Shown here piece after piece: positions 1 to 8,885 of a stretch of DNA of 64,000 bases (within the stretch, counting starts at the first letter, position 1; every line of letters begins with the position of its first letter). Location: positions 1 to 64,000 of the forward strand of contig JAIBEW010000009.1 in assembly GCA_019459085.1 (NCBI GenBank), given 5' to 3'. The stretch is from Kaistella sp. (GTDB taxonomy: Bacteria; Bacteroidota; Bacteroidia; Flavobacteriales; Weeksellaceae). Under the pieces are notes generated by a model, which saw only the letters and a program-made list of their open reading frames with translations, was not told where the DNA came from and did no database searches. The position numbers and the translations under genes were made by a program.

Positions 1-297
<297 letters not shown>

Positions 298-335
298 GAA
301 AAGAATTGCTTTACTAAATTCAGTGATTTTTGAGA

Positions 336-749
336 TCATGAGCAGTCTTCAATAAATTTCCGTCTTTCCTTTTCGGTAGGAAGTCTGCATGCTCCGGCAG
401 AAATTTGCTTCCTGTTCCTTGCTACCACATCGTAAATCTGATCCGAGAAAAACCTCGGGAAAATATTCAGTTTCGCCAAAAAACCATAAGTTCCTCCTAA
501 AATTTTCGCGATTTTCAATACCGCTTCCGATTTTACCAAATAATAAGAATCAGGTCTCCACAAATATAAAGTGTTGAACTGTTTTTGTTCTAATCCTCTT
601 TCTTTCAGGAAATTTTGCCCGAATTCTGACTGAAGTGAAGAGAAAAGAAATTCATCTTTTTTATCTTTTTCGAGGATCCACTGTACCCAGTAATTGCAGA
701 AACCGCAGTCGCCGTCAAAAAAAATATAATATTTCGGAATATCTTTCAA
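336..749 (-). CDS. Thiol-disulfide oxidoreductase-like DCC family protein (DUF393)
   Basis: A 137-residue protein whose N-terminus carries the defining DCC signature: Asp12-x-Asp-Cys15-x-x-Cys18 in the context FFDGDCGFCN, after a short beta strand. The C-terminal part ends with the family-typical Y-D-V-V-A-R-N-R stretch. The length fits the family (about 120-150 residues). The family is predicted to be thioredoxin-like, but its substrate is not known. The gene lies 5 bp downstream of the haem-binding protein on the same strand, so the two are probably co-transcribed and may both act in redox chemistry at the envelope; that link is inference. The downstream side is the artefactual poly-T/C tract, so further operon members could be missing. 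Confidence 0.85.
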   Translation of the reverse strand: MKDIPKYYIFFDGDCGFCNYWVQWILEKDKKDEFLFSSLQSEFGQNFLKERGLEQKQFNTLYLWRPDSYYLVKSEAVLKIAKILGGTYGFLAKLNIFPRFFSDQIYDVVARNRKQISAGACRLPTEKERRKFIEDCS

Positions 750-754
750 AATTA

Positions 755-1237
755 TTATTTTTCGCTTCCTTCAGCAGGCAAATTATTGGCCATTCTGGTT
801 TCAGCTGCAAGTTTTTTGAAATAGGAAATCATTTCAGCATACTGTACATCGGTAAATTTGGCTTCCGGATGCCCAAGAATATAAGATTCCAGCGGCATTT
901 CCCTTTTCTCGAGCATTTCCACCGCTTCATCGAGTTTATGAGCCTGTCTTTTGGTTTCATACGTCGCAAAAGTTGAAAAATTGAGATGGCTTCTTCCTTC
1001 TTCAATATGATCCTGCAGAAACCAGGCAAGAGGCTGAACATTCGAATACCACGGATATTTTGACTCGTTGCTGTGACAGTCGTAACAGCCAGCTCTGATG
1101 AGTTTGGCTGTGCTTTCCGGAGTGTTTTTAATGGCCAGAAAATCCATTTTTGGAGTGCTTGGCGGATTTGTTTTATCGATCCGGAAAAACTGGATGATCA
1201 CGAAAATAACCAACAGAACCACTAAAACTTTTTTCAT
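755..1237 (-). CDS. Haem-binding domain protein, membrane anchored
   Basis: A 160-residue protein with an N-terminal hydrophobic segment (residues about 3-19) that can serve as an uncleaved anchor or signal, followed by a c-type haem motif Cys51-x-x-Cys54-His55 (CYDCH) and the family-typical stretch YPWYSNVQPLAWFL. This matches the haem-binding domain family (Haem_bd) common in Bacteroidota, where a single covalently bound haem is held outside the cytoplasmic membrane. Its electron partner is not shown by the sequence. It is the first gene of a probable two-gene operon with the DCC protein downstream. The start is the ATG at 1237, right behind a 178-bp divergent intergenic region shared with der. 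Confidence 0.85.
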   Translation of the reverse strand: MKKVLVVLLVIFVIIQFFRIDKTNPPSTPKMDFLAIKNTPESTAKLIRAGCYDCHSNESKYPWYSNVQPLAWFLQDHIEEGRSHLNFSTFATYETKRQAHKLDEAVEMLEKREMPLESYILGHPEAKFTDVQYAEMISYFKKLAAETRMANNLPAEGSEK

Positions 1238-1342
1238 ACAGAAATTTTAGGTGAATTTACAAAAATTAACCTTTGGTAACTGTAATTTTCACGGTCATTT
1301 CACCTTTTGGAAACCAACACGTGTGGTTTGCGCCAAAAAGCC

Positions 1343-1350
1343 TACCTTTG
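1343..1350 (+). promoter_or_regulatory. Predicted -7 box (TACCTTTG) for der
   Basis: TACCTTTG fits the Bacteroidota -7 consensus TAnnTTTG and lies about 65 nt before the der start. No clear -33 TTG at ideal spacing is seen, so only the -7 element is called. Confidence 0.5.
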
Positions 1351-1415
1351 CAAAAATTTTTGGGCTTCAAAAGTTGAAGTAACCCATTAATAATTACATT
1401 ATTAAACAAAATTTA

Positions 1416-2726
1416 ATGAGCAATATCGTTGCAATCGTTGGGCGCCCCAACGTAGGAAAATCGACCCTTTTTAACCGTTTTCTCGAAAGAAGAGAAGCTA
1501 TTGTAGATTCCACTTCAGGGGTTACAAGAGACCGTCATTACGGCAAATCCGACTGGAATGGTGTGGAATTCACCGTGATTGACACCGGTGGTTATGAAGT
1601 AAATACCGAAGATGTCTTTCAGGAAGAAATTTCAAAACAAGTTCAGCTCGCCATCGATGAAGCGACCTCTATTATTTTCATGCTGAATGTGGAAGAAGGC
1701 TTGACTGATACCGATCAGGAAATCTTCGAAATGCTTCGCCGTTCCAACAAACCCATTTATGTAACCATCAATAAAGTGGATTCTGCAAAAGAAGAACTTG
1801 CTGCAACCGAATTTTACCAGTTGGGAATCGAAAAATATTTTACACTTTCTTCAGCAACCGGTTCCGGAACAGGAGAATTGCTCGATGATATCGTAAATGA
1901 ATTCCCTACAACCGATTATAAAGATCCTTTTGAAGGCCTTCCTAAAATTACAATCGCGGGAAGACCGAATGTGGGTAAATCAACTTTAACCAACGCGCTT
2001 CTCGATAAAGAACAGAATATCGTAACCGATGTTGCGGGAACCACAAGAGATTCGATCCAGACTTTATACAATAAGTTCGGACATGAATTTGTTTTGGTTG
2101 ATACAGCCGGAATGCGCCGTAAAGCCAAAGTAAAGGAAGATCTTGAATTTTATTCCGTGATGCGTTCCATCCGTTCCATCGAATATTCAGATGTGGTCAT
2201 CATTATGGTTGATGCAACTTTGGGTTGGGAATCTCAGGACATGAATATTTTCGGTTTGGCACAGAAAAACAGAAAAGGAATTGTAATTGTCGTGAACAAG
2301 TGGGATCTGGTGGAAGATAAACACACCAATACAACCCGTGATTTCGAAAATCAAATCAAAGATAAAATCGGACAGTTCACCGATATTCCGATTCTTTTCA
2401 TCTCCGCATTAACGAAACAGAGAATTCTGAAATCGGTAGAAGTCGCCATGGAAGTCTTCGAGAACAGAGCCAAGAAAATTAAGACCTCAAAACTGAACGA
2501 AGTAATGCTTCCGGTTTTCGAACATACTCCGCCGCCTGCAATCAAAGGCAAATATGTAAAAATAAAATACTGCGTTCAGCTCCCGACTCCGAGCCCGCAG
2601 TTCGTATTCTTCTGCAACCTGCCACAGTATGTGAAGGAAGCGTACAAAAGGTTTACCGAAAACCAGCTTCGCAAGCAGTTCGGCTTTACCGGTGTGCCGA
2701 TTGAAGTGTACTTCCGTCAGAAATAG
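1416..2726 (+). CDS. der: Ribosome biogenesis GTPase Der (EngA)
   Basis: Der is a double-GTPase needed for late assembly of the 50S ribosomal subunit. The 436-residue product shows two tandem GTPase domains, each with a full P-loop GRPNVGKST (residues about 9-17 and about 182-190), a DTGG/DTAG switch and an NKxD motif (NKVD and NKWD). The C-terminal KH-like domain ends in the characteristic GFTGVPIEVYFR stretch. Length matches the family (430-490). It appears monocistronic, with its own -7 box upstream and a strong intrinsic terminator 8 bp after the stop. Confidence 0.97.
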   Translation: MSNIVAIVGRPNVGKSTLFNRFLERREAIVDSTSGVTRDRHYGKSDWNGVEFTVIDTGGYEVNTEDVFQEEISKQVQLAIDEATSIIFMLNVEEGLTDTDQEIFEMLRRSNKPIYVTINKVDSAKEELAATEFYQLGIEKYFTLSSATGSGTGELLDDIVNEFPTTDYKDPFEGLPKITIAGRPNVGKSTLTNALLDKEQNIVTDVAGTTRDSIQTLYNKFGHEFVLVDTAGMRRKAKVKEDLEFYSVMRSIRSIEYSDVVIIMVDATLGWESQDMNIFGLAQKNRKGIVIVVNKWDLVEDKHTNTTRDFENQIKDKIGQFTDIPILFISALTKQRILKSVEVAMEVFENRAKKIKTSKLNEVMLPVFEHTPPPAIKGKYVKIKYCVQLPTPSPQFVFFCNLPQYVKEAYKRFTENQLRKQFGFTGVPIEVYFRQK

Positions 2727-2733
2727 AACATCA

Positions 2734-2765
2734 GCCTTTCAGATTTTTCTGAAAGGCTTTTTTTT
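2734..2765 (+). terminator. Intrinsic terminator downstream of der
   Basis: Perfect 10-bp stem GCCTTTCAGA / TCTGAAAGGC with a TTTT loop, followed by a run of eight T. It separates der from upp. Confidence 0.9.
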
Positions 2766-2805
2766 GAAATATTTTTTTAACGAACTTTGCCTCATATTAA
2801 CTGCT

Positions 2806-3456
2806 ATGATTACCGTTTTATCTGATAATTTTTCCCTGATCAATACCTGGATCAACGAACTTCGAAATGTAGAACTGCAGAACGACCGTTTAAAGTTCCG
2901 TAGAAATATGGAAAGGATCGGTGAAATTGCCGCTTTCGAGATCAGCAAAGGACTGGAACAGAAAGAAATCGAAATTACGACACCTCTGGACAAACTGAAA
3001 GTAAAAGAAATTGCCGTTCAACCGGTTATTACAACGATTTTAAGAGCTGGCGTTCCGTTGTTTCAGGGAATTTTAAACTATCTCGATAAAGCAGACTGTG
3101 GTTTCGTGGCCGCGTACAGACAGCACGACGCGAATGACTATTTTTCCATCAAACAGGATTATTTAACGTGTCCCAATATCGACGGAAGACCGCTAATTGT
3201 CGCAGATCCGATGTTGGCGACCGGCGCAAGTCTGATCGAGGCCATCAAAGACCTGCTGAATCACGGAAAACCCACTCAGCTTCACATTGTAGCAGCAATT
3301 GCTTCCCGGCAGGGTGTAGAAACAATTCGCGCTGCATATCCTGAAGCTAAAATCTGGGTCGGAGTCATTGATGAAAATCTGACTTCCAAAGGCTACATCA
3401 CTCCAGGTTTAGGGGATGCAGGAGATTTAAGTTACGGCGAAAAACTGCAGCGTTAA
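2806..3456 (+). CDS. upp: Uracil phosphoribosyltransferase
   Basis: Converts uracil and PRPP to UMP in pyrimidine salvage. The 216-residue product contains a type I PRTase PRPP loop (IVADPMLATGAS) and the uracil-binding C-terminal region GYITPGLGDAGDLSYG; the family usually has Phe where this protein has Tyr near the end. The start chosen is the ATG at 2806 (MITVLSDNF); a longer in-frame GTG extension would run back through the der stop and its terminator and is implausible. Convergent with comF, whose stop lies 14 bp away. Confidence 0.95.
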   Translation: MITVLSDNFSLINTWINELRNVELQNDRLKFRRNMERIGEIAAFEISKGLEQKEIEITTPLDKLKVKEIAVQPVITTILRAGVPLFQGILNYLDKADCGFVAAYRQHDANDYFSIKQDYLTCPNIDGRPLIVADPMLATGASLIEAIKDLLNHGKPTQLHIVAAIASRQGVETIRAAYPEAKIWVGVIDENLTSKGYITPGLGDAGDLSYGEKLQR

Positions 3457-3470
3457 CCTCAGCCTTAGCC

Positions 3471-4124
3471 TCAATCCAGAGCCATTACCAATACCGAAAT
3501 TTTATTGTCTCCAGCTTTCAGAATTTCCCACGCGACAGAACTCATGGTGTTTCCTGTTGTGAAAACATCGTCGATGATGAGAATGTGTTTTCCGGCAATG
3601 GTTTTTGTCACTGAAAACAGATGATCTGTTGCTGCCCGCTCCGATTTATCTTTTTTTGCCTGCGCCTTCCTGTAAAAATTTCTTTTGATAAGCTGATGAT
3701 CAAAAGGTATCTGAAAATTTTCCGACAGTGTTTCTGTAAAAAGATGCAGCTGGTTATAACCCCTTTCTCTGAGTTTTTTTGGATGAAGCGGCACCGAAAC
3801 CAAGAGATCAGGTTTGTTTTCTCTGAAATCAAGTCTTTCTGAAACCCAATCCGCCAGGATTTTTCCCACTTTTTCGCGTTTTCCGTATTTCAGCTGATGA
3901 ACGATTTTTCGGCTCAAACTGTCTTCTTCAAACTGCATAAGAGCAAACGCATGTTCAACAGGAAACTGAAGTCTGCAGGATTCCGTGAGTAAATTGTTTT
4001 CGCAGAAATCGTGATGGGTAAAATGAATTTGCTCGACACAGAGTGCACAAACCAGTTCGTGAGCACTGATGATTCGGTTGCATTCCAGGCAGCGATTCGG
4101 GAAAACAAAGTCGAGCACAATCAT
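3471..4124 (-). CDS. comF: ComF family phosphoribosyltransferase-like protein
   Basis: A 217-residue ComF/GntX-type protein. The N-terminus has four cysteines in two pairs (CLEC at the start, then CALC) that suggest a zinc finger; the C-terminal half has the PRTase signature ILIIDDVFTTGNTMSS. In competent bacteria ComF is needed for DNA uptake, and in others it is of uncertain role, so the activity here is inferred only by family. The start at 4124 (MIVLDFVFPNRC) places the zinc finger directly at the N-terminus as in homologues; a 13-residue upstream extension is possible but less likely. Confidence 0.88.
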   Translation of the reverse strand: MIVLDFVFPNRCLECNRIISAHELVCALCVEQIHFTHHDFCENNLLTESCRLQFPVEHAFALMQFEEDSLSRKIVHQLKYGKREKVGKILADWVSERLDFRENKPDLLVSVPLHPKKLRERGYNQLHLFTETLSENFQIPFDHQLIKRNFYRKAQAKKDKSERAATDHLFSVTKTIAGKHILIIDDVFTTGNTMSSVAWEILKAGDNKISVLVMALD

Positions 4125-4197
4125 GGCAGATTTTATAGTTACGAAGTTAAAATTCCCTCCCAAAAACAGCAGTGTTATTTCATTAAAAGTTCCGGGT

Positions 4198-5667
4198 TTA
4201 TATCAGATCTTTCCTAATTCTCAGGATTGATTTTTTCATGTTCTCATTAAAGATTTCTTTTTCGATCCGGATTGGCGGTGCCTGCCGAACTTCGCAATTC
4301 GGGATGCTGCAGGATTCGCAGGTCACACCAACGTTCACGGTTCTTATACTGTCGCTCTTTGCGAAGTTTATTTTTTTTAACGAATGGGAATTGAGTAAGA
4401 TTCCCAGGCAGTAGCTTCTGTTGGTGCCGTCAGAGAACGGATTTTTATGGGAAGTTGAAATTACAAGATAGGTGAGTCCGCTGTCTTTGTAATGCGAAAT
4501 CTGCGCATCGGTTACTTTCTCGTTCTCCTGGAGATTCATTAGGTTTTTTACAGCAATCCATCTCCTGCAGTAATGTTCATTCGTCGCATTCGCGTGCGGT
4601 GCCTGTTGCCGGTTCAGGTGCAGTTCCTTTAAAATCTCCAGATGATCCGAGTTTTTCTTTTTTGTAAAGCATAAATAAAAAAGATCCCGAATCCCCATTT
4701 CCTGAGGCAGAATATTGGTCAGCCGGTAATAGAAGGTTTCCGGCGAATTGGTAAACTGTTCAATCAGATTCTCGAAATTTTGTGGCTCCCATTCAGGTAA
4801 CTGCAAAAACTGCGTCATCTTTGCCGTTAAAATTTCTTTGTTAATGAGCAGGCAGCCTGCGAAATAAGAAGCGTAATAGTTGTTAAGGAGTTCCTCGAAA
4901 CTGGTGAAATCGAGCCACGAATAAGTGTTTGGACGCGGGTGTAAATCCAGGACATTATAGCCTATTTCCTTCGCGAAAATAAAGGTCTTCTGGTCTTCAT
5001 CTAAAAGTTCATTAAGCAAAAGAAGTTTTTTCTCAGGAATATAAAGAGACCGCAGCTTTCCCGAAGCGCCGTACTGCTGAAAATCCTGACTTCTTATTTC
5101 GTACTGAAATTTTTCTTTTAAAATCACCTCGAAATCCGGTGATCCCAGTTTTAAAGGAAGCTGGTTTTCCACGGCATACAGGTATGCTTTTTCCTCAATT
5201 ACGGGAAAATAATTGTCGTGAAGTTCCTGAAAGCTCCGCACCACTGCGAAATAGAAACGCTCCTTGCTGAGGTTGTAGTTTTTGGAAATCTCAATGAGGG
5301 TATTCACGAATGCGGTTACCTTTTTAGGCGCGTCGCTGATGATGCTGATGAGGTTATTTTTATTAATCCCGAAAAGATCCAGAGGAATTTCTTTAAAAAA
5401 ATCCGACTGAATGATTTCAACAATAGGCGCAAGGCTTTTGTCGAGTTTTGTTGACACCAAATCGTTGTAGGGACATCCCAGTGCTGATGCCAGCTGGGCG
5501 ATTTTATCATGTTTCGGGTATTTTTTTCCGTTTTCGATCTCGTTGAGGTACGACTTCGACATCCCTGTTAAATGGGAAAGATCCTGAAGAGAAATATTTT
5601 TCTTTTGCCGGTATTGTTTCATTTTCAGTCCGAAAACCGTCTTGATGAATTCTCCGTCGTGCATCAT
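4198..5667 (-). CDS. XRE-type regulator of the RamB/PrpR (short-chain fatty acid regulator) type
   Basis: A 489-residue regulator. Residues about 10-62 form a Cro/C1-type helix-turn-helix (LQDLSHLTGMSKSYLNEIENGKKYP). The middle part resembles the degenerate IrrE/ImmA-like domain of RamB/PrpR, lacking an obvious HExxH zinc site. The C-terminus carries Cys-x2-Cys-x4-Cys (CESCSIPNC) followed by a conserved QAPP, the place where mycobacterial PrpR holds a 4Fe-4S cluster. In actinobacteria these proteins sense acyl-CoA and control acetate or propionate genes. Here it is divergent from aceB-aceA with a 177-bp shared control region, which strongly suggests local control of the glyoxylate shunt. Effector and sign of regulation are inferred. 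Confidence 0.85.
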   Translation of the reverse strand: MMHDGEFIKTVFGLKMKQYRQKKNISLQDLSHLTGMSKSYLNEIENGKKYPKHDKIAQLASALGCPYNDLVSTKLDKSLAPIVEIIQSDFFKEIPLDLFGINKNNLISIISDAPKKVTAFVNTLIEISKNYNLSKERFYFAVVRSFQELHDNYFPVIEEKAYLYAVENQLPLKLGSPDFEVILKEKFQYEIRSQDFQQYGASGKLRSLYIPEKKLLLLNELLDEDQKTFIFAKEIGYNVLDLHPRPNTYSWLDFTSFEELLNNYYASYFAGCLLINKEILTAKMTQFLQLPEWEPQNFENLIEQFTNSPETFYYRLTNILPQEMGIRDLFYLCFTKKKNSDHLEILKELHLNRQQAPHANATNEHYCRRWIAVKNLMNLQENEKVTDAQISHYKDSGLTYLVISTSHKNPFSDGTNRSYCLGILLNSHSLKKINFAKSDSIRTVNVGVTCESCSIPNCEVRQAPPIRIEKEIFNENMKKSILRIRKDLI

Positions 5668-5722
5668 TTTATCTAAATTAAATTTATAATCTTTCTAAAT
5701 TGTTTTGAACATCCCATGAATA

Positions 5723-5730
5723 CAAAGTTA
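5723..5730 (-). promoter_or_regulatory. Predicted -7 box for the RamB-like regulator
   Basis: On the minus strand this reads TAACTTTG, a perfect TAnnTTTG box, about 55 nt before the regulator start. A GCGAACG copy (5747-5753) lies 16 bp upstream of it, at the -33 region. Confidence 0.6.
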
Positions 5731-5746
5731 CCTAAAAATTAAATAT

Positions 5747-5789
5747 CGTTCGCCATCTAAATTATGTAGTAATTTAGCGAACGTTCGCT
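5747..5789. promoter_or_regulatory. Putative shared operator of regulator and aceBA
   Basis: Contains a perfect 14-bp palindrome AGCGAACGTTCGCT (5776-5789) and, 35 bp away, a separate CGTTCGC copy (5747-5753). The palindrome overlies the -33 region of the aceB promoter and the single copy overlies the -33 region of the regulator promoter. This placement is what an autoregulated repressor would need. Binding by the neighbouring regulator is inference. Confidence 0.6.
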
Positions 5790-5808
5790 GTAGGTGAAAA
5801 TATTTAAT

Positions 5809-5816
5809 TAGATTTG
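5809..5816 (+). promoter_or_regulatory. Predicted -7 box for aceBA
   Basis: TAGATTTG fits TAnnTTTG exactly and lies 28 bp before the aceB start; the palindrome 5776-5789 sits about 20 bp upstream of it. Confidence 0.6.
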
Positions 5817-5844
5817 CTCATATAAATCGCTTAAATATAAAGTA

Positions 5845-7422
5845 ATGGAAACGGCAACTCAATTCAAAATTATCTCAAAAGAGCAGTACGTTGAGCTTTT
5901 TTCTTCAGAACTGATGAACTTTCTAACAGAACTTCATTCCGGTTTTAATGAAGATCGAAAAAAACTTCTTATTGCGCGAAAAATGAAACAGGTAGAATTC
6001 GATCACCGTAATTTTCCTCAATTTTTATCTGAAACTGAAGGCATTAGAAACGGAAACTGGGTGTGCAGTCCGTTACCCGAAGATTTGCTGGACAGAAGGG
6101 TAGAAATCACTGGTCCTGTAGAACGTAAGATGATCATCAATGCACTAAATTCCGGGGCATCAACTTTTATGGCTGATTTTGAAGACAGCAACTCGCCTAC
6201 TTGGGAAAACTGTATGGAAGGCCAAAGAAACCTTACCGAGGCCGTGAACCGAACCATCAGTTTCGAAAATGAAAATGGAAAAAAATATGAATTGAACGGG
6301 AAAACGGCCGTGCTTCTGGTTCGTCCGCGAGGTTTGCATCTGGAAGAAAAGAATATTGAGATTGACGGCGAGAAGGCGTCCGGCTCTCTGATTGATTTTG
6401 GAATATATTTTTTTCTCAACGCTAAAAAATTAATAGAAAACGGCAGCGGACCTTACTTTTATCTGCCAAAACTGGAACATTACAAAGAAGCCCGCTGGTG
6501 GAATGAGGTCTTCAAATTTTCACAGGATTACTTGAAAATCCCTCAAGGAACTATTAAGAGTACCGTACTTGTGGAGACGATTACCGCCTCTTTTCAACTC
6601 GATGAGATTTTATATGAACTGAAAGAACACAGTGCCGGCCTCAACTGTGGGCGTTGGGATTATATTTTTTCCTACATCAAAAAATTCAGGAACCTGCCGG
6701 AATTTTTAATTCCAGACAGGGATCAGGTGACGATGACTTCGCCTTTTATGAACGCTTATTCGAAAAGGGTTATTCAGGTTTGTCATAAAAGAAACGTTCA
6801 CGCCATGGGCGGAATGGCCGCGCAAATTCCGGTGAAAAATAATGACGTTGAAAATGAGACCGCCTATGCAAAAGTCCGTGCCGATAAAGAAAGGGAAGTG
6901 AAAAATGGCCACGACGGAACCTGGGTCGCCCATCCGGGATTGGTTCCTGTCGCCAAAGAGATATTTGATGAGCTGATGCCTGAAAAAAATCAGATTCACA
7001 AAAAATTTGAAGAGTATAAAATTAGTGAAGAAGAGTTACTTGAAATCCCTAAAGGAAGCATTACAGAAAACGGCGTCCGGAAAAACATCAATGTCGGACT
7101 TCTCTATATCGAATCGTGGCTCATGGGGGTAGGTGCTGCAGCCTTATACAATTTAATGGAAGATGCAGCAACTGCGGAGATTTCCAGGACTCAGATTTGG
7201 CAATGGCTAAAAAACGACGCTAAACTGGACGATGGAAGAATCCTTCTGCCGGGAATGGTTTTGAAATGGCAGGAAGAAGAGCTCGATAATATTAAAACTT
7301 ATGTAGGTGAATCACGCTTTAACAATGGGAAATTCCAACTCGCCGCCGAGATATTCGACGATCTGGTTTTAAACGACCAATTTGAGGAGTTTCTAACTCT
7401 GAAAGCCTATCCGTTTATTTAG
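5845..7422 (+). CDS. aceB: Malate synthase A
   Basis: Condenses glyoxylate with acetyl-CoA to malate in the glyoxylate shunt, allowing growth on acetate or fatty acids. The 525-residue product matches the length of malate synthase A and shows its hallmark segments: FMADFEDSNSPTWEN, LVRPRGLHL, GLNCGRWDYIFSYIKK and HAMGGMAAQIP, in the right order, plus the C-terminal lid domain with VGAAALYNLMEDAATAEISR. It is the first gene of an aceB-aceA operon with a 33-bp gap to aceA, under the putative operator described above. Confidence 0.97.
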   Translation: METATQFKIISKEQYVELFSSELMNFLTELHSGFNEDRKKLLIARKMKQVEFDHRNFPQFLSETEGIRNGNWVCSPLPEDLLDRRVEITGPVERKMIINALNSGASTFMADFEDSNSPTWENCMEGQRNLTEAVNRTISFENENGKKYELNGKTAVLLVRPRGLHLEEKNIEIDGEKASGSLIDFGIYFFLNAKKLIENGSGPYFYLPKLEHYKEARWWNEVFKFSQDYLKIPQGTIKSTVLVETITASFQLDEILYELKEHSAGLNCGRWDYIFSYIKKFRNLPEFLIPDRDQVTMTSPFMNAYSKRVIQVCHKRNVHAMGGMAAQIPVKNNDVENETAYAKVRADKEREVKNGHDGTWVAHPGLVPVAKEIFDELMPEKNQIHKKFEEYKISEEELLEIPKGSITENGVRKNINVGLLYIESWLMGVGAAALYNLMEDAATAEISRTQIWQWLKNDAKLDDGRILLPGMVLKWQEEELDNIKTYVGESRFNNGKFQLAAEIFDDLVLNDQFEEFLTLKAYPFI

Positions 7423-7455
7423 TTCGCCAGAATCAACAATTAAATCCAAAATACA

Positions 7456-8742
7456 ATGAAAAATCAAGAACAAATCCGCAAGCTGGAACAAGACTGGCTC
7501 GAAAATCAAAGATGGAACGGCATTCAAAGACCTTATTCCGCAGAAGAAGTACTGAAATTGAGAGGTTCTTACCAACTCGATTACACGATTGCCAAAATCA
7601 TGGCCGAAAAACTGTGGGAAAAACTGAATAGTCAGAATTTTGTCGCGGGCTTAGGAGCACTCACCGGAAATCAGGCCGTACAGGAAGTGGACGCAGGTTT
7701 GGAAGCCATCTATCTGTCTGGGTGGCAGGTGGCAGCAGACGCCAATCTTTCCGGAGAAATGTATCCGGACCAAAGTCTTTATCCCGCCAATTCCGTTCCG
7801 AGCGTGGTGAAAAGAATCAACAACGCACTCTTAAGAGCCGACCAGATTCAGTCCGTAAATGGAGTGGCTGACGAGGACAAAAAAGATTATCTCGTTCCGA
7901 TCGTTGCAGATGCAGAGGCAGGTTTTGGTGGAAATTTGAATGCTTATGAACTGATGAAACAGATGATTGAAGCCGGTGCTGCCGGAGTTCACTTTGAAGA
8001 CCAGTTGTCTTCCGCAAAAAAATGTGGACATTTGGGCGGAAAAGTTTTGGTTCCCACCCAGGAAGCCATTAACAAGCTCATTGCTGCGCGTCTGGCCGCC
8101 GATGTTTGCGGAGTTCCAAGCATTGTAGTTGCCAGAACCGATGCTGATGCGGCAGATTTGCTGACTTCAGACATCGATGAACGTGACCGGAAATTTGTGA
8201 CCGGAAAAAGGACCACTGAAGGTTTCTTTGAAGTAAAAAACGGCGTGGAACAGGGCATCGACAGAGGTTTGGCTTATGCACCTTACGCCGATCTGATCTG
8301 GATGGAAACTTCCAATCCGGATCTTGATTATGCGAGAAAATTTGCCGAAGGAATTCATGCGAAATTTCCTGGAAAAATGCTGGCTTACAACTGCTCTCCC
8401 TCGTTTAACTGGGCTGCAAAATTGTCGGTTTCTGAGATGGAGACGTTCCGTGAAGATCTCGCAAAAATGGGTTATAAATTCCAGTTTATCACGCTTGCCG
8501 GCTTCCATGCTTTGAATACTTCAATGTTTGAGCTTGCTCTGGCGTACAAAAAACGCGGAATGGCCGGGTACAGCGAGCTTCAGGAAAGGGAATTCGCGCT
8601 TCAGAAAGAAGGTTTCCGTGCCGTAAAACACCAGAATTTTGTGGGAACCTCCTATTTTGATGCGTTGCAAACGGTTATTACTTCAGGGAATTCGTCGGTA
8701 GTCGCAATGAAAGACTCCACTGAATCGGCGCAGTTTCACTAA
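7456..8742 (+). CDS. aceA: Isocitrate lyase
   Basis: Splits isocitrate to succinate and glyoxylate, the first step of the glyoxylate shunt. The 428-residue protein has the catalytic loop [14 protein letters not shown] with the active-site cysteine, the metal and substrate segment [34 protein letters not shown], and the C-terminal NCSPSFNW. Length matches the bacterial AceA class (about 430). It follows aceB by 33 bp and must share its transcript. No clear terminator is seen in the 140 bp before the next gene. Confidence 0.98.
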   Translation: MKNQEQIRKLEQDWLENQRWNGIQRPYSAEEVLKLRGSYQLDYTIAKIMAEKLWEKLNSQNFVAGLGALTGNQAVQEVDAGLEAIYLSGWQVAADANLSGEMYPDQSLYPANSVPSVVKRINNALLRADQIQSVNGVADEDKKDYLVPIVADAEAGFGGNLNAYELMKQMIEAGAAGVHFEDQLSSAKKCGHLGGKVLVPTQEAINKLIAARLAADVCGVPSIVVARTDADAADLLTSDIDERDRKFVTGKRTTEGFFEVKNGVEQGIDRGLAYAPYADLIWMETSNPDLDYARKFAEGIHAKFPGKMLAYNCSPSFNWAAKLSVSEMETFREDLAKMGYKFQFITLAGFHALNTSMFELALAYKKRGMAGYSELQEREFALQKEGFRAVKHQNFVGTSYFDALQTVITSGNSSVVAMKDSTESAQFH

Positions 8743-8820
8743 GAATTCAGAAATACTTTTTTATTGGTTCAGGATCCTTTTGCATTCATTGTGGGAGGAT
8801 TTTTTTGGCGAAGAAGTTAA

Positions 8821-8866
8821 TGCATCATCACATTATCAAATCATCACATCATCACATTGTCCCATC
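8821..8866 (+). repeat. CATCA-rich simple repeat
   Basis: Irregular tandem copies of CATCA/CACAT between aceA and the queD-like gene. A shorter CATCATCATC-type stretch also stands just before the start of the gene at 48648. It overlaps the promoter region of the next gene and could be slippage-prone, but no function is shown. Confidence 0.5.
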
Positions 8867-8873
8867 AAAATCT

Positions 8874-8881
8874 TATCTTTG
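8874..8881 (+). promoter_or_regulatory. Predicted -7 box very close to the queD-like start
   Basis: TATCTTTG matches TAnnTTTG and ends only 4 bp before the ATG at 8886. If used, the transcript would be leaderless or nearly so. Confidence 0.4.
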
Positions 8882-8885
8882 CATC

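Noticed and set aside
2692-2805. N-terminal extension of upp from a GTG at 2692.
   Set aside because: It would overlap the end of der and read through its terminator; the ATG at 2806 matches homologues.
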